Part shown: positions 43,968 through 55,467 of the stretch, piece by piece
Layout of the letters: every line of letters starts with the position of its first letter
Numbering within the stretch: the stretch's first letter is position 1
Assembly (NCBI GenBank): GCA_013368445.1
Contig: JAACJO010000006.1
Location: 620,001 to 684,000, forward strand
Source: Leucocoprinus leucothites
Lineage: Eukaryota > Basidiomycota > Agaricomycetes > Agaricales > Agaricaceae
DNA length: 64,000 nucleotides
Reading direction: 5' to 3'
Position numbers and translations under genes: made by a program
Notes under the pieces: model-generated
Told to the model about the DNA's origin: nothing
Seen by the model: the letters and a program-made list of their open reading frames with translations, nothing else
The model's database searches: none

Positions 43968-45561
43968 CAGTGGCTCAAAAAACTGTCCCAATGTTTTCGC
44001 ATTTTGGACATATTTGCTAATACCAGGGCAGATATATGGCCTAGCATCCTGAAAATATTCACACAGGTACCTTGACATATTGGGCGCATATATTCCCATG
44101 ATCACATGACCTTGTCCATCAATGAATTAATAATGAATTATCGAAAATATCTACTCATTGGGACAGTTTTTTGACCCTCTGTTATCTACCTACTCAATAC
44201 TTTGTATGACCTCCTCTTGCCCTGATAACTGCCTCAATCCTTCTGGGCATGCTTTCTATCAGCCTTTGGCACCTTTCTGCTGGAATCTTATTCCACTCCT
44301 CTACTAGCCTCTCCCACAATTCAAATACTCCCTTGGGTGGTCTTTCATATGCCTTCAGCTGGTCCTTCAGGTAGGTCCAGAGGTGTTCAATGGGATTTAG
44401 GTCAGGGGATTGTGCAGGCCATGGTAGAACTTGAATATTGTTGTCCACAAACCATTGTTGTCCCAGTTTTGAGGTGTGTTTTGGGTCATTATCCTGCTGG
44501 AATATCCTCTCCTCCTCCTCCATCTCCAACTTTTCAAAGCTTTCCACCACCCCATTGTCCAAAATCTCGCAGTATTGCACTGCATCCATATTCCCTTGAA
44601 CCTCTATCAGCTTTCCTACCCCATTCCACCCCATACACCCCCACACCATCATGTTACCACCTCCTCCATGTTTGACAGTAGGGAGAGTGGTCCTATCTGA
44701 CAGTGGTTCCCCCCTCTCCTTCCAGGTATACACCTTTCCATCTGACCCAATCCTGTTGATCTTTGTTTCATCTGTCCACAACACCCTCTTCCAGTCCTCC
44801 ACTGTCCAATTCCTATGTTCATGTGCAAAGTCAAGGCATTCCTCACGATATCGCTTTTTGAGTAGAGGTCGTTTGATCTTGGTTACAGAGCGAAATCCAT
44901 TATCCTGAAGGGTATTTCTGACAGTTTGGGGTGTGACAGGGTCAGACAGAGTAGAGTTAATGAAAGTTGTAGCCTGGACAGCATTGTCTAGCTTTCCAGA
45001 GGTTATTTGGTGAATTATTGCTTTTTTATCACGAGGAGAAAGCTTGGAAGGACATCCTCCCTTGTTGTTTTCCTTGTCCCCATCAACTTCTTTCTTGATC
45101 CTCCCAACAGTAGACTTTCCTAGACCAGTTTTATGTTCAATCTGGCGCAAGGAATAGCCATCTTTGAGAAGAGAAGTGACTTGGGAGTATTGGGTAGAGG
45201 AGATAGCTTTCATGATGTAGTGGCAGGAAGAAAGACAGTTGTAGCCATCTCAGCATGTCAACCAAGGTCACATGATCTTGTTTATTACTCCCACGCCTGC
45301 CCTGATGCTCCCCTGGCATGTTACAAGGTAGATACTGGGAGGCTGACAGGGGGTCAAAAAACTGTCCCAATGAGTAGATATTTTTGATAATTCATTATTA
45401 ATTCATTGATGGACAAGGTCATGTGATCATGGGAATATATGCGCCCAATATGTCAAGGTACCTGTGTGAATATTTTCAGGATGCTAGGCCATATATCTGC
45501 CCTGGTATTAGCAAATATGTCCAAAATGCGAAAACATTGGGACAGTTTTTTTGAGCCACTG
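43968..45561 (-). mobile_element. Tc1/mariner element, copy 2, apparently autonomous (1594 bp)
   Basis: TIRs of about 215 bp (43968-44181, 45346-45561) begin CAGTGGCTCAAAAAACTG; TA flanks lie at 43966-43967 and 45562-45563. Removing element and one TA restores the RNase H frame of the host retroelement. Each TIR holds an outer TCAAAAAACTGTCCCAATG and, about 180 bp inward, the same motif inverted. Confidence 0.96.
44194..45213 (-). CDS. Tc1-family DD34E transposase, intact ORF
   Basis: The 339-residue ORF begins MKAISSTQYSQVTSLL and fills the element between its TIRs, the usual Tc1 length of about 340. Residues 1-110 form the paired-like helix-turn-helix DNA-binding part (DGYSLRQIEHKTGLGKSTVG). 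The catalytic triad is D148 (LWTDETK), D241 (QQDNDPKH) and E276 (DLNPIEHLW), with 34 residues between the last two: DD34E. GGGGNMMVWGCM is the Gly-rich box typical of Tc1. The frame is uninterrupted and has no intron. It probably catalyses cut-and-paste into TA sites and could also mobilise the broken copy at 22712-24303. Confidence 0.95.
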   Translation of the reverse strand: MKAISSTQYSQVTSLLKDGYSLRQIEHKTGLGKSTVGRIKKEVDGDKENNKGGCPSKLSPRDKKAIIHQITSGKLDNAVQATTFINSTLSDPVTPQTVRNTLQDNGFRSVTKIKRPLLKKRYREECLDFAHEHRNWTVEDWKRVLWTDETKINRIGSDGKVYTWKERGEPLSDRTTLPTVKHGGGGNMMVWGCMGWNGVGKLIEVQGNMDAVQYCEILDNGVVESFEKLEMEEEERIFQQDNDPKHTSKLGQQWFVDNNIQVLPWPAQSPDLNPIEHLWTYLKDQLKAYERPPKGVFELWERLVEEWNKIPAERCQRLIESMPRRIEAVIRARGGHTKY

Positions 45562-45755
45562 TAGCATCCATCTAGCTTGGCATTGGTTCAATTGTTGTGG
45601 TTCTTGCCATCTGGTGAGGTTCTTGTGATCAGACCATATGATAATAGGGTGTGCTGATCCTTCAAGATAGTGTCACCATTCCTTTAGTGCTCTAATAATA
45701 GCAAGGAATTCTTGGTCAGACACATGATAGTTTCATTCACATTAGGAAAATGTCA

Positions 45756-46857
45756 AAATACTTTAGTGTGACTTAACTGCCTTACAGTGGTGCTAAAGGC
45801 ATGCTAAAGGCAAATTGGTGTAAGATAGGTCTGATTCTTATGGAGTGACTTGAGCTGTGACTTTAGCAAACATGGCTTAAGTCACTTCTCAAGTTCAAGC
45901 TAAAGCCACTCAAGTTCTCAAGGTGATTGATATCTGGGAAGATATAAACTACTATATTTAGTTCTTAAGTCACTCTCAAGTGCAGTATTTTACTCAAGCC
46001 AAATATATATATTTAAGCGAAATAATACAATATTTACTCTACTAATATTACAATAAGAGGGGAGTGAGGAAAGACATGAAACAAGGGGAAAGGGGAGAGG
46101 GGAGAGGGGAGAGGGGAGAGAAGGGGAAAGGGGGGGGAGAGAAGAGGATAGGTAAGAGATGAAGAAATGAAAATAACTCATGAAAAAAGGAACAGTTTGA
46201 GGTGTAAGTACATTCCTTCAGAAGAGGGGGTAAAGGGGAGCTCAATGTTGATACATGCATGTCAGACAGTTGCACATACATCCTGTGAGGGTGCAGATAT
46301 TCTGGAAGGTAGAAAGTAAGAGATTTCATAATTTTCATAGCCATGAACACACCATTCAATATGCATGTGGGTGCGTTGAGCCCTTGAAAATGTGCATCAA
46401 ATGACATCCAAATCATGAGGATTGGTGTCTTCATGCCATGGTGAGCAACATACTGCTGAGGATAGTGATGATGATGATGATGAGCAAAGGGATGATTCAA
46501 GAGGGGCGAGTAAGGGAGCAATGGGTCTGTAATGGGAATACCTACTCATTCCTACAAGAGTCTTGTTACAACTTTACTCAGTTCCAGTACTTCCCATGTC
46601 AATTTCTATTTTTACAGCTACCCCACTCCTACATCATAGTCTATGTCATGATCTATGTCATAGTTACCTGAGTCCCCTGACTCATACTTACCTGGGTCTG
46701 CTTCCTTCTTATATATATAGACTCCTAGGTAGAGTGTACTCCTTACACTTTACCAATTGTATCTTTCCCTTTCTCATTCTCAAGCCATTGCCAGAGTTGC
46801 AACCTGAGTTCTGACGAAGGTCGTAACATTTGGTAAAGCGTCCCCACTCACTTTGCA
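45756..46857 (+). other. Probable 5' non-coding/LTR region of element E, with purine microsatellite
   Basis: No gene is visible. A (GGGGAGA)-type purine tract lies at about 46078-46140. A TATATATATAG stretch near 46713 followed by about 115 bases ending in CGTAACA before the gag ATG at 46858 could be the LTR promoter and end of a 5' LTR. The paired 3' LTR is not seen in the window, so limits cannot be fixed. Confidence 0.4.
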
Positions 46858-47436
46858 ATGGAGTATCACCAATGTCACAAGCGATACCAATCACTCAAAG
46901 AAGTAACCAAACGACGACAATGGTTATGCACAATAGTGTCTAAGGCTGAAGAAGACTTCCTTGTGGAAGAAGATGCCCAAAGAGAACGCGAAGCTGAACA
47001 AACAGAAGAACCACCAGTCACAGACAAAGAAGAATCCTCAGATGAAGAGGAAAAAGTAACTGACAACGGCGAAGAAACAACAGATGACAAAGAAGAACAA
47101 CCCACACCACCCAGAAGTGCACACCTTGAACAAGAAGTAGAAAGATTAGAAGAAGGACTCAGATCACTGCAAATCAGCCAAAGAAACTTGAACAAAATGA
47201 CAGACACTACTACCCCCATGTTCAACACTAAATCCTTGGTCCCAGAACCAGGATTCTTTGATGGAATGCGATCAAAGTTTGAAGACTGGTGGAGATCAAT
47301 GCTCCTTTACCTCAAATTCAACAAAGTCAATGATGCAGACAACAAAGTAACAGCCATAATATCATGACTTGAAGGAGGCATGGCAGGAGACTTTGCTCAA
47401 ATGGAATTAGATGCCCTAAACAATTGGGCAGACACC
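46858..47436 (+). pseudogene. gag of element E, N-terminal part
   Basis: Begins MEYHQCHKRYQSLKEVTKRR, with an acidic Glu/Asp-rich middle, a short coiled coil (LEQEVERLEEGLRSLQISQR) and the start of the capsid region (EPGFFDGMRSKFEDWWRSM). A TGA near 47365 interrupts the frame where an Arg codon is expected. The frame is cut at NNWADT by insertion of F. The C-terminal half is at 56014-56633. Confidence 0.85.
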
Positions 47437-47982
47437 TGTCATGATCTGCGATTGTGACCTCTCCGATTTGATCTCCAACTATCTTTTTGATTTCCGATTC
47501 CCGTGATTTTTCATTATCTATCATTTCTATAAATATTTCGCAGCCAGTCTCCGCTCATCATTCTATCCTCCTTTCATTTGCGCTCATATGCATTTCTGCC
47601 ATTCCATTTATGTTTGTTGTTCTCCGTTGCATTGCGTTTGTCGTTGTCTATTTACTTTTCATTTATCTGTTTATTTGTTTATTGTTGCATTGTGAGTTTC
47701 GTGATATTTACGTGTTATTTGTCCAATTTCGCGTTATCTTAAATATGTCACTACTAGCTCATGTATTACCCATTCTGAATATCGACTAAGATTCCACTCT
47801 GAATTCTCTGTCTGTTATTCCTTCAGTGTTGAATTCCAATTCGCACTGCCTGTCATCTTCCTTGTAGACCAAATCGGTCAATGCAATATTGGAAGGGCAC
47901 AGCACATATGCTGAAGCCAACAACCGACCTCTCCATAACTTTCGCGCGCTTAGTAAGTGCCAGTATTTCGCAAATCTTGACA
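47437..47982 (+). mobile_element. 5' LTR of element F
   Basis: 546 bp, starts TGTCATGATC and ends TTGACA. It pairs with 55468-56013 and with the solo LTR at 2522-3067. Differences are mostly CG versus TG or CA. Confidence 0.95.
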
Positions 47983-48022
47983 GTATATTCAGAATCTCAA
48001 CTTTCAGTATTGTTCTCTTAAT

Positions 48023-49603
48023 ATGTCTACAACACTTACTTGCAATACTGCTTGTACTCATGGTATTTCTGTCCAGAATCATCCACTTCCCTCTCGATGT
48101 GCACCTTCTACTTGTGGTAGAGGTGGCACTCCTTCTACTCCTCGGTTTTCAGGTCCACCTCGAAATAGGCGTGAAGCTTTGCATAGGACTATTCATGAGT
48201 CCGAAGAAGATGAACCCCAGCCTGAGCGCGACCAGGTCAGTGTTGACCATAATGAAGACAATAAGGAAGAAGAGGAGAATAACGCACAAGAACCGGAGGG
48301 CAATACCCAATTTTTCGAACCTGAAGATTTGGGTCAGGATGATGAACATTTGGATAATGATGGTGCTGATGCAGGAGGTGGAGATGGCGATGGAGGTCCT
48401 CCTGATGATGATGCTGATGATGAAGGTGACCCAGAGGATGAGCCTGACAAGCCTCCTTGTCACCGCCATCGTCAAAACCCAGACCCTGAAGAACGATTCC
48501 TGAACATTATGGATCGTTTTGCAACTAATCTCGAAAATTGCAACCATACTCCCCAGCCTGTTGTTAAAACAGAATGCATTCAGGCTAAAGAGCCCGACAC
48601 ATTTGATGGCTCCAAGCCTCAGAAACTAGACAAGTTCCTTTTTCAATGCCACTTATACTTCAATACTAATCCATCGCAATTCACTACAGAACGTACGAAG
48701 GTTAGCTTTGCGATGACCTTTCTCAAGGGACCCGCTCAGCAACACTTTCAAACGGTTCTTCAAGTGGAGTACAATTGGGACATCATTTCCTGGTTTCAGG
48801 ATTTCCAATTGTTTGCGGACAAGTTGCATGAGAATTTTGGGGCCCTTGATCACGAGACAGAGGCAGCAGAGGAGTTGGAACACCTTTGCATGGGTCATAA
48901 CTGGACTATAACCAAGTATAACGTTGAGTTCTCATGACTTGCTAGTATCTTGGGATGGCCCGACAACATCCTAGTTTACCGCTATTATCGAGGCCTTCCA
49001 GATCGCATTTCTGACATCATTTCCAGCTCTCCTACTGGCAAACCCTCTTCCCTTGCTGCTATGTGACGTCTCGCTATGAAAATCAACAACAACTACTGGT
49101 CCCATGTCCGCGAAAAGAAGTGTACTGGTGAAAAACCAGGTCAGTCTTCGACGCGTCCTGATACACAGAACCAGCAGAACCAGCAGAATAAAAACAAGGG
49201 GAAGAACAACAACAACAATCGCCAGCAGAATTCATCGCAACAGTCCAACACACCTTCTAATCCTCCTTCCAACAATCCTAAACCATTCCAGAAATCGTCG
49301 AATCCTTCTTCCTCATCACAACCCTCCAATCCTCTCGCCGGAAAACTCAACAAGGAGGGTAAGCTGACTGCTCAAGAGCATCAGTGTCGCATCGCAAATG
49401 GACAATGCTTATACTGTGGTGGAAACCACATGATTTGCAACTGTCCTCGCAAGAACGAGTCCGGTAATACTAATAATAATTCCAATTCTACTTCTTCTTC
49501 TTCTAACGCGAACAAGCCTAAAGGGCGAAACACCAAGGCTGACGCAGACTCCAAGGATGCTTCGCAACCTTTGGGCTCTCAATCTGAGAGTTCAAAAAAA
49601 TAG
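48023..49603 (+). pseudogene. gag of element F with zinc knuckle
   Basis: Starts MSTTLTCNTACTHGISVQNH, with an acidic Asp/Gly-rich segment (about 48330-48470), the capsid region (EPDTFDGSKPQKLDKFLFQC; NFGALDHETEAAEELEHLCM), a Gln/Asn-rich linker (about 49150-49260) and a CCHC-like knuckle CLYCGGNHMICNC near 49410. TGA codons near 48937 and 49066 split it; both fit decayed CGA. Without them the protein would be about 526 residues. Confidence 0.88.
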
Positions 49604-49731
49604 CGAGCAATCCTCAGAACTCTGCACAGGCTGAGGATCGCGTTGAACTCTCCTGTGCTTCAGAGAGTATTTGACTCAATGCATCTGCTCTTTCCGATCT
49701 GAACTCTCTTCATATTTCGCTTACTTCTTCA

Positions 49732-50067
49732 TTGCTTTTGGACAAATCTTCTTCACCCCCTATTTCACTTACTGCGCTTGTTGATAGTGGTTCGACTCAT
49801 TGCTTCATAGACAATTCGCTTATTCGTAAATACTGTGTACCCACTATTCTGATTCCTCCCATAGAGTTGCAATTGTTTGATGGTTCATCTAATTCATTCA
49901 TTTCAGAAACTGCAAAAATCCCTATCTCATTTCCAACTGGTGAATGTATAAATCTGGACTTCTATGTCACTCGGCTTGATCCATCTTGCTCTGTGGTTCT
50001 TGGACATAATTGGCTTGCCCGCTACAATCTGTTGATTGATTGGGTTTCAGGTCAAATCGCTTTCTGA
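49732..50067 (+). pseudogene. Aspartic protease domain of element F
   Basis: ALVDSGSTHCFID (49770-49808) is the D-S-G active site. CSVVLGHNWLARYNLLIDW near the end is the conserved strand preceding RT. The frame ends at a TGA in 50067, before RT. It would process Gag-Pol. Confidence 0.85.
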
Positions 50068-50267
50068 TCTACTCTGCAATCAGATCTTGCTACTCCTTCT
50101 GTCTGCGCACCTATCTCTGCTGAATCGCCAGCTTCTGATACAATCTCACCAGTTCCTGATTCTTCTCCTTCTCGACCTGACGTTTGACTGATTGGCACAG
50201 CTGTATTTGTGCATGTCTGTTGTCAACCTGGCTCTATGCGTTTTGGTCTGGATCTCCGGCACTCATC

Positions 50268-52202
50268 TGTGGCTGGAGCTGCTTCTTCTTCTTCGCAGGA
50301 TCCATCAACCTTTCTAATGTTCCTTTGGAATGTCATGAATTCACGGATGTTTTCAGCAAATCCCATGCTGACAGTCTTCCACCTCACCAACCTTACGGCT
50401 TGCGCATTAATCTCAAGGTTGGCACTTCTCCTCCTGTCAGAACGATTTATTCGCTTTCGCAGGTTGAGCTTGCTGCACTCCAAGAATTCATTGATGAAAA
50501 TCTTTCCATTGGTTTTATTCAACCTTCTAATTCTCCTCATGGTGCTCCTGTTCTCTTCGTCAAAAAGAAAGATGGCTCTCTTTGACTCTGTGTTGATTTC
50601 CGTGGTCTTAACCGGATCAATAGGAAAGATCGCTACCCACTACTGCTCATTTCTGACTTGCTGGACTCTCCGCGAAAGGCTGGTATCTACACCAAGATTG
50701 ATCTCCGACATGCTTATCATTTGGTTCATATTGCTGAAGGTGATGAGTGGAAAACTGCATTCTGCACTTGCTATGGTTCATTCGAGTGGCTTGTGATGCC
50801 TTTTGGTCTCACCAATGCTCCTGCTGCCTTCCAGCGATTCATAAACAACATTTTCCAGGATCTTCTTGATACATGTGTAACCGTTTATCTTGACAATATT
50901 CTCATATATTTGGAGGACATTAATTTGCATCACAAACATGTTCACAAAGTCCTTAAAAGGTTGCACCAAAATGACCTTTATGCTCGCGCTGATAAATGCG
51001 AGTTCCATACTGACACAGTCGAATACCTCGGCTACATTCTTTCTCCAGACAGTCTGAAAATGTCAGAAGAAAAGGTAAAGACTATCCAGGACTGGCCCGA
51101 ACCGAAGAAGGTCAAGGACATACAATCCTTCCTTGGTTTTGCAAACTTCTATTGTCATTTCATTTATGGTTATTCTGATATTGTTGTACCACTAACTCGC
51201 CTCATGTGAAAACACATACAGTGGAACTTCGACAAACAAGCTCGCAAGGCTTTTAACTCCCTCAAGGAAGCCTTTACGCATGCACCAGTTCTTACCCATT
51301 GGATTCCTGATACACAAATTATTGTGGAAACCAATGCCTCTGACTATGCCCTGGCAGCTATACTCTCTATCATTGCTCCTGATGGAGATATTCACCCTAT
51401 TGCTTTCCATTCCTGTACATTTTCCACACCCAAGCTTAACTACAACACCCACAACAAGGAACTGCTTGCAATTTTTGAAGCATTCCGAATCTGGCGCCAT
51501 TATCTTGAAGGCACTGCACTTCCTATCGACGTGGTCACCAATCATAGGAACCTTGAATATTTCTCTACCACAAAGATACTAACACACAGACAGGCCAGAT
51601 GGTCCAAGTTCTTATCACAGTTTAACCTTGTTATTCGATTTAGACCTGGTAAGCTTGGAACGAAACCAGAGGCCCTAACTAGACATTGGGACATCTACCC
51701 AAAAGGGGGGAATAATGGCTACACCACGGTTAATCCTCACAATTTCCGACCTGTCTTTACTAATGAACAACTTTCTACTTCTATTCGTGCTTCGTATCTT
51801 TATACACCTGTGCTGTGCGCTGGTCCTATTATGGACATTTCACAACTTTGCACAGACATTCTTTCCGCTATTTCCACTGACGATTCTGTTTCTGATCATT
51901 TCGCTCATCCAGATGGTTGCTGGTCCAAAGACTCCGAGGGTTTCTTGTTACTTGATGGTAGAATCTACGTTCCTGATACTAATGATCTTCATTTGCGCAT
52001 TTTGCAGTACTATCACGACCATGCACTCGCTGGCCATTTTGGTCAAAACAAAACTCTAGAACTTGTTTGCCATGAGTATATGTGGCCAAATATCCGCGAC
52101 TTTGTCAAGGATTACTGCAAAGGTTGTGTTACCTGTTCAAGATCGAAAGCTCGATGCCATCATCCCTATGGAACTCTCAAGCAACTTCCCATACCATTGC
52201 GA
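50268..52202 (+). pseudogene. RT, RNase H and integrase N-terminus of element F
   Basis: RT blocks are PHGAPVLFVKKKDGSL, then a stop, then [33 protein letters not shown] and YLDN, where the catalytic YLDD has lost its second Asp (about 50887). [13 protein letters not shown] follows. RNase H begins VETNASDYALA, where the usual first Asp is Asn, then KELLAIFEAFRIWRHYLEG. The integrase zinc region is YYHDHALAGHFGQNKTLELV to KGCVTCSRSK. The frame is cut at 52202 by a solo LTR. Confidence 0.9.
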
Positions 52203-53542
52203 TGTGACATGAAAACCGAAAATGAACAAGTAATACGAATATTTTCGCGATTTCACACTTAGTATTATAAGAGAATAATGCTATACCTAAGAGCTCTATA
52301 GTGTGTTAGCGGTGTAGCTACAAAGCTACTTACTAAGAAGTAATACGGTCAACCAATACGGCAGGCGAGACTGGTAATCTAGTACAGCTGTCCACTGTTG
52401 TGAACCGTTCCGGAGATTCAAACCCTCGACTTCAGGACACCGCATCACCGAATTACCGCTTTAGGACTCGAGGGAAACCTCCGCACCAAGAACGATCCGA
52501 ACAATCTAAAAATAAGGACCAAGGTCTAGAACCGGATCAGAAGGATCAATGGACCAGTTAACAGACAATGATCCACATTTTCCACATGTACAAGACAGGA
52601 ACCTAGCTACCCCACTGTTTAGCTATGTCATTTCCGCACTGCTCAGTCATCCAACTGTACTGGCCAAGCAAACTGATGGTCGCATCGACATGGCAGAGGT
52701 CCTCGGTTAAAGGAAATATCACAGCCGAAATGCTTACCCATGATTAAAAAAGGATTAATGAAAGAAACTCGCGTGGTAGCTACTCCGCTACCCATATGAC
52801 AACCTAGCGATCGAACGGACCTACTGATCGGCGTCACATCGTAAAAGTATACCCAGCCGAATCCAGGACAATTCAGTCATTTTCTATTAGTCAATTTCGA
52901 GTCATACCTATTTCTTTCTAGAATATTTTGTCTATTTTCGTATCTCTCAAATAATATAAAAAGGGCCCAACAGCGTGCGGATAGGCAAGGAATCCTACGC
53001 CTCCGTAGTGCTATAGGGTGTGCAGACCACAAACTGGGCATTTTTCGAGTGAATAAGTGATCAACCTTCTAAGAGAACTCTAACAGGAAAGACTTCTACT
53101 AGTTAATCTAAGAGATATTCTAAGATGTCTCGAGTTCGACCTAGTGTCATAGCAAAGTAGCTACCAAGCTAAGAAGGCTTGTAGTTAAGGCATATCAACC
53201 GCACCAGCACCAGTGTGTGACTGAGTGGGTGATTATAGACAAGGTCCAGTTGACCTTAGAGGGAAACAGAGACAGCTTCAGGATAAAAGATCTTAGCTAT
53301 AGAAGTCAACTAAGCGTCGCAAACTGCGCACTTAGTCAGGATCCTAGTACAGTGTTCGAGAATTCCACAAAGTAAATAAAACAGCATTCAGTTTCATCGC
53401 ACATTTTGCATTATTCAACAGTAGCTACAAAAAATCCTCATCTATTTCCCATACTTCTCCTCGAATTCATTTGAGGTTACATTCTAGCTACCTAGCTAGT
53501 ACTCCACTTGACGTTATATCCATACATCAACGAGCCTCTACA
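52203..53542 (+). mobile_element. Solo LTR of a third family (1340 bp), GCGA duplication
   Basis: Starts TGTGACATGAAAACC and ends CGAGCCTCTACA, flanked by GCGA at 52199-52202 and 53543-53546. Removing it and one GCGA joins the integrase of F as PIPLRPWDSISMDF, a good match to the family. An ATATAAAAAGGGC box near 52957 is a likely core promoter. No coding sequence is seen. Its parent is not in the window. Confidence 0.85.
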
Positions 53543-53546
53543 GCGA

Positions 53547-54647
53547 CCTTGGGATTCAATTTCTATGGATTTCATCGAAAAACTTCCAAAGTCCTCAGGG
53601 TTTGACTCAATTCTGGTCATTGTAGATAGGCTAACCAAACAAGCGATTTTCATTCCAACTCATGATACCATTACTTCCACAGAACTCGCTAAACTCTTTG
53701 TCATTCATGTCTTCTCCAAACATGGTATCCCTGCTAATGTTACCTCTGATCATGGTTCGGAATTTGTTTCGCACTTTTTCCGATCACTAGGAGAAGCTTT
53801 GGACATGAAGTTACACTTCACGTCGGGTTATCATCCTGAAGGTGACGGTCAGACTGAATGAACTAACCAAACTCTTGAACAGTACTTGTGCATTTATTGC
53901 AACTACCAACAGAGTAATTGGTCCGACCTATTACCTATAGCTGAGTTCGCTTTCAATAATTCTCCTTCCGCTACCACTGGTATCTCTCCATTTTTTCCTA
54001 ATAAAGGTTACCACCCTAATATCACAGTTCACCCTGAGAGGGATCTCGCATCAGCTCATGTGTGCGACTTCACTGTGGATTTAGACGAACTACATTCAAC
54101 TCTCAAGTCGGAAATCGCTCATGCCCAGCATCGCTATCAGGCCAATGCTGATGATTGCCGTCTTGTTGCACCTGCCTTTAAGATTGGTGATAAGGTCTTT
54201 GTCAAAGTGCAGTACTTCCACACAACGAGACCTTCGGAGAAACTCTCCGAAAAATACCTTGGACCCTACGAAATTATTTCCCAACCAGGTTCACATTCTT
54301 TTACTCTTCGACTTCCTGACTCTATGTGCGCTGTTCATCCTGTATTCCATGTTTCCATGCTTGAACCTTTCACCCCTAGCTCCATTCCAAATCACGTCGC
54401 ATCACCACCACCTACAGTGGAGGTTGATGGAGAACCAGAATATGAAGTTGATTGCATCATTGATTCAAAGATCAATCAATGTCGACACACTTGTAAACTC
54501 CTTTACAAAGTAGTATGGCTTGGTTACGAAGATATGGATGAAGCAGAGTCGTGGTTACCTGTGACAGAGCTCAAACATGCCATAGACCTAGTTTCCGACT
54601 TCCACTGCATGTACCCTGATAAACCTGGACCTCTCTCTTCACTTTAA
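53547..54647 (+). pseudogene. Integrase core and chromodomain of element F
   Basis: Continues the integrase: SISMDFIEKLPKSSGFDSIL (first Asp), VTSDHGSEFVSHFF (second Asp), HPEGDGQTE followed by a TGA, then EQYLCIYCNYQQSNWSDLLP, the GPY/F region (SEKYLGPYEIISQPGSHSF) and VHPVFHVSMLEPF. It ends in a chromodomain-like part: EPEYEVDCIIDSK, LLYKVVWLGYEDMDEAESWL, ELKHAIDLVSDFH. Two long frames are separated by a single nonsense codon near 53859. Confidence 0.9.
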
Positions 54648-54945
54648 AACTACTCACTATCATTTTCAATCTTTTACAGACATTCTTTCACATGTTTTTC
54701 GCAACATTCCTTTTCATTCCAAGTCAATATTCCAGTCCTTAACATCTCATTTTCAATTTCCTTTTCTTTCACACCATACTCACTTCATTCCATCAAGATA
54801 TCATTTATTACGAAACAAGAAAAACCAAAAGAAAAAACATTCAAGTAGTATACAATTATTCTTCACTAAAAGCAGAGACGACAACGACAGCGATCTTCAT
54901 AGTCCTTTTCTTTATAGTCCTTTTCCTTTCTACTCCCTCCTTCTC

Positions 54946-55272
54946 TCATTTCCGATACCCACGTCCCACACCATCCTTTGATCCCTGTGCCATTACTAGC
55001 TTCGCCTCCTCAATTGCCACGAGCCTCTCAAGTGTCCTTCCATGCGCCTGTAACACCCTCGTAGTCTCCCTCGATGCTGACACCTGCTCATCCAACACAC
55101 TAACCTGCTGTTGCAACATAACCCGATTCTGAAGTTGCACCTGCATATTTTCCCTCATTGTGATCTCCAGATTGTCCACTGCTGATGATAATCGTGCAAC
55201 TTCTCCCAAAAGACTTGGGCAATGACCAGGAGCCTGCGATAGTTGGGGCGGAAGGGGCTGAGGAGACTTCAT
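54946..55272 (-). CDS. Antisense coiled-coil ORF in the 3' region of element F
   Basis: A 108-codon frame runs opposite to gag-pol between the chromodomain and the 3' LTR. It reads MKSPQPLPPQLSQAPGHCP, then a helical part with regular hydrophobic spacing (LLGEVARLSSAVDNLEITMR; VMLQQQVSVLDEQVSASRET) and a Gly/Arg-rich end. Unlike the sense pol frames it has no stop. Another protein-like frame lies upstream on the same strand (LLILQWNLTEILPAVDND, about 55400), perhaps a first exon, though no splice I tried keeps frame. Function unknown; chance is possible. Confidence 0.4.
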   Translation of the reverse strand: MKSPQPLPPQLSQAPGHCPSLLGEVARLSSAVDNLEITMRENMQVQLQNRVMLQQQVSVLDEQVSASRETTRVLQAHGRTLERLVAIEEAKLVMAQGSKDGVGRGYRK

Positions 55273-55453
55273 CGCAATTCTAGTAATGTTACATCACAAA
55301 TCTGCGAACAAACTTACTACCATCCTAGTGTCCTGTTCAGTGATGATTGTGGGTGACCTAATCTCTATTGCTCCAAATGTATCATTGTCCACAGCGGGCA
55401 GGATTTCAGTCAGATTCCACTGCAGGATTAGTAAGTCCTCGAGGGCTCGGTCC

Positions 55454-55467
55454 TAAAGGGGGAATAC
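55454..55467 (+). promoter_or_regulatory. Polypurine tract of element F
   Basis: TAAAGGGGGAATAC directly precedes the TG of the 3' LTR, the expected plus-strand primer site. Confidence 0.8.

Larger units (their letters stand above)
39597..45755 (-). mobile_element. Family B Ty3/gypsy chromovirus on the minus strand, 5'-truncated
   Basis: Read on the minus strand from about 45755, this has the end of RNase H ([26 protein letters not shown]), a Tc1 insertion in a TA, then LHYSIKHLAGNKNTLANALS, integrase, chromodomain, a further 3' ORF, the family B polypurine tract and the reversed 3' LTR. Gag, protease and RT are missing. The last ~230 bases before the LTR match 4140-4372 of the left element. 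It is non-autonomous and contains an unexplained inverted-repeat block at 40288-41329. Confidence 0.88.
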
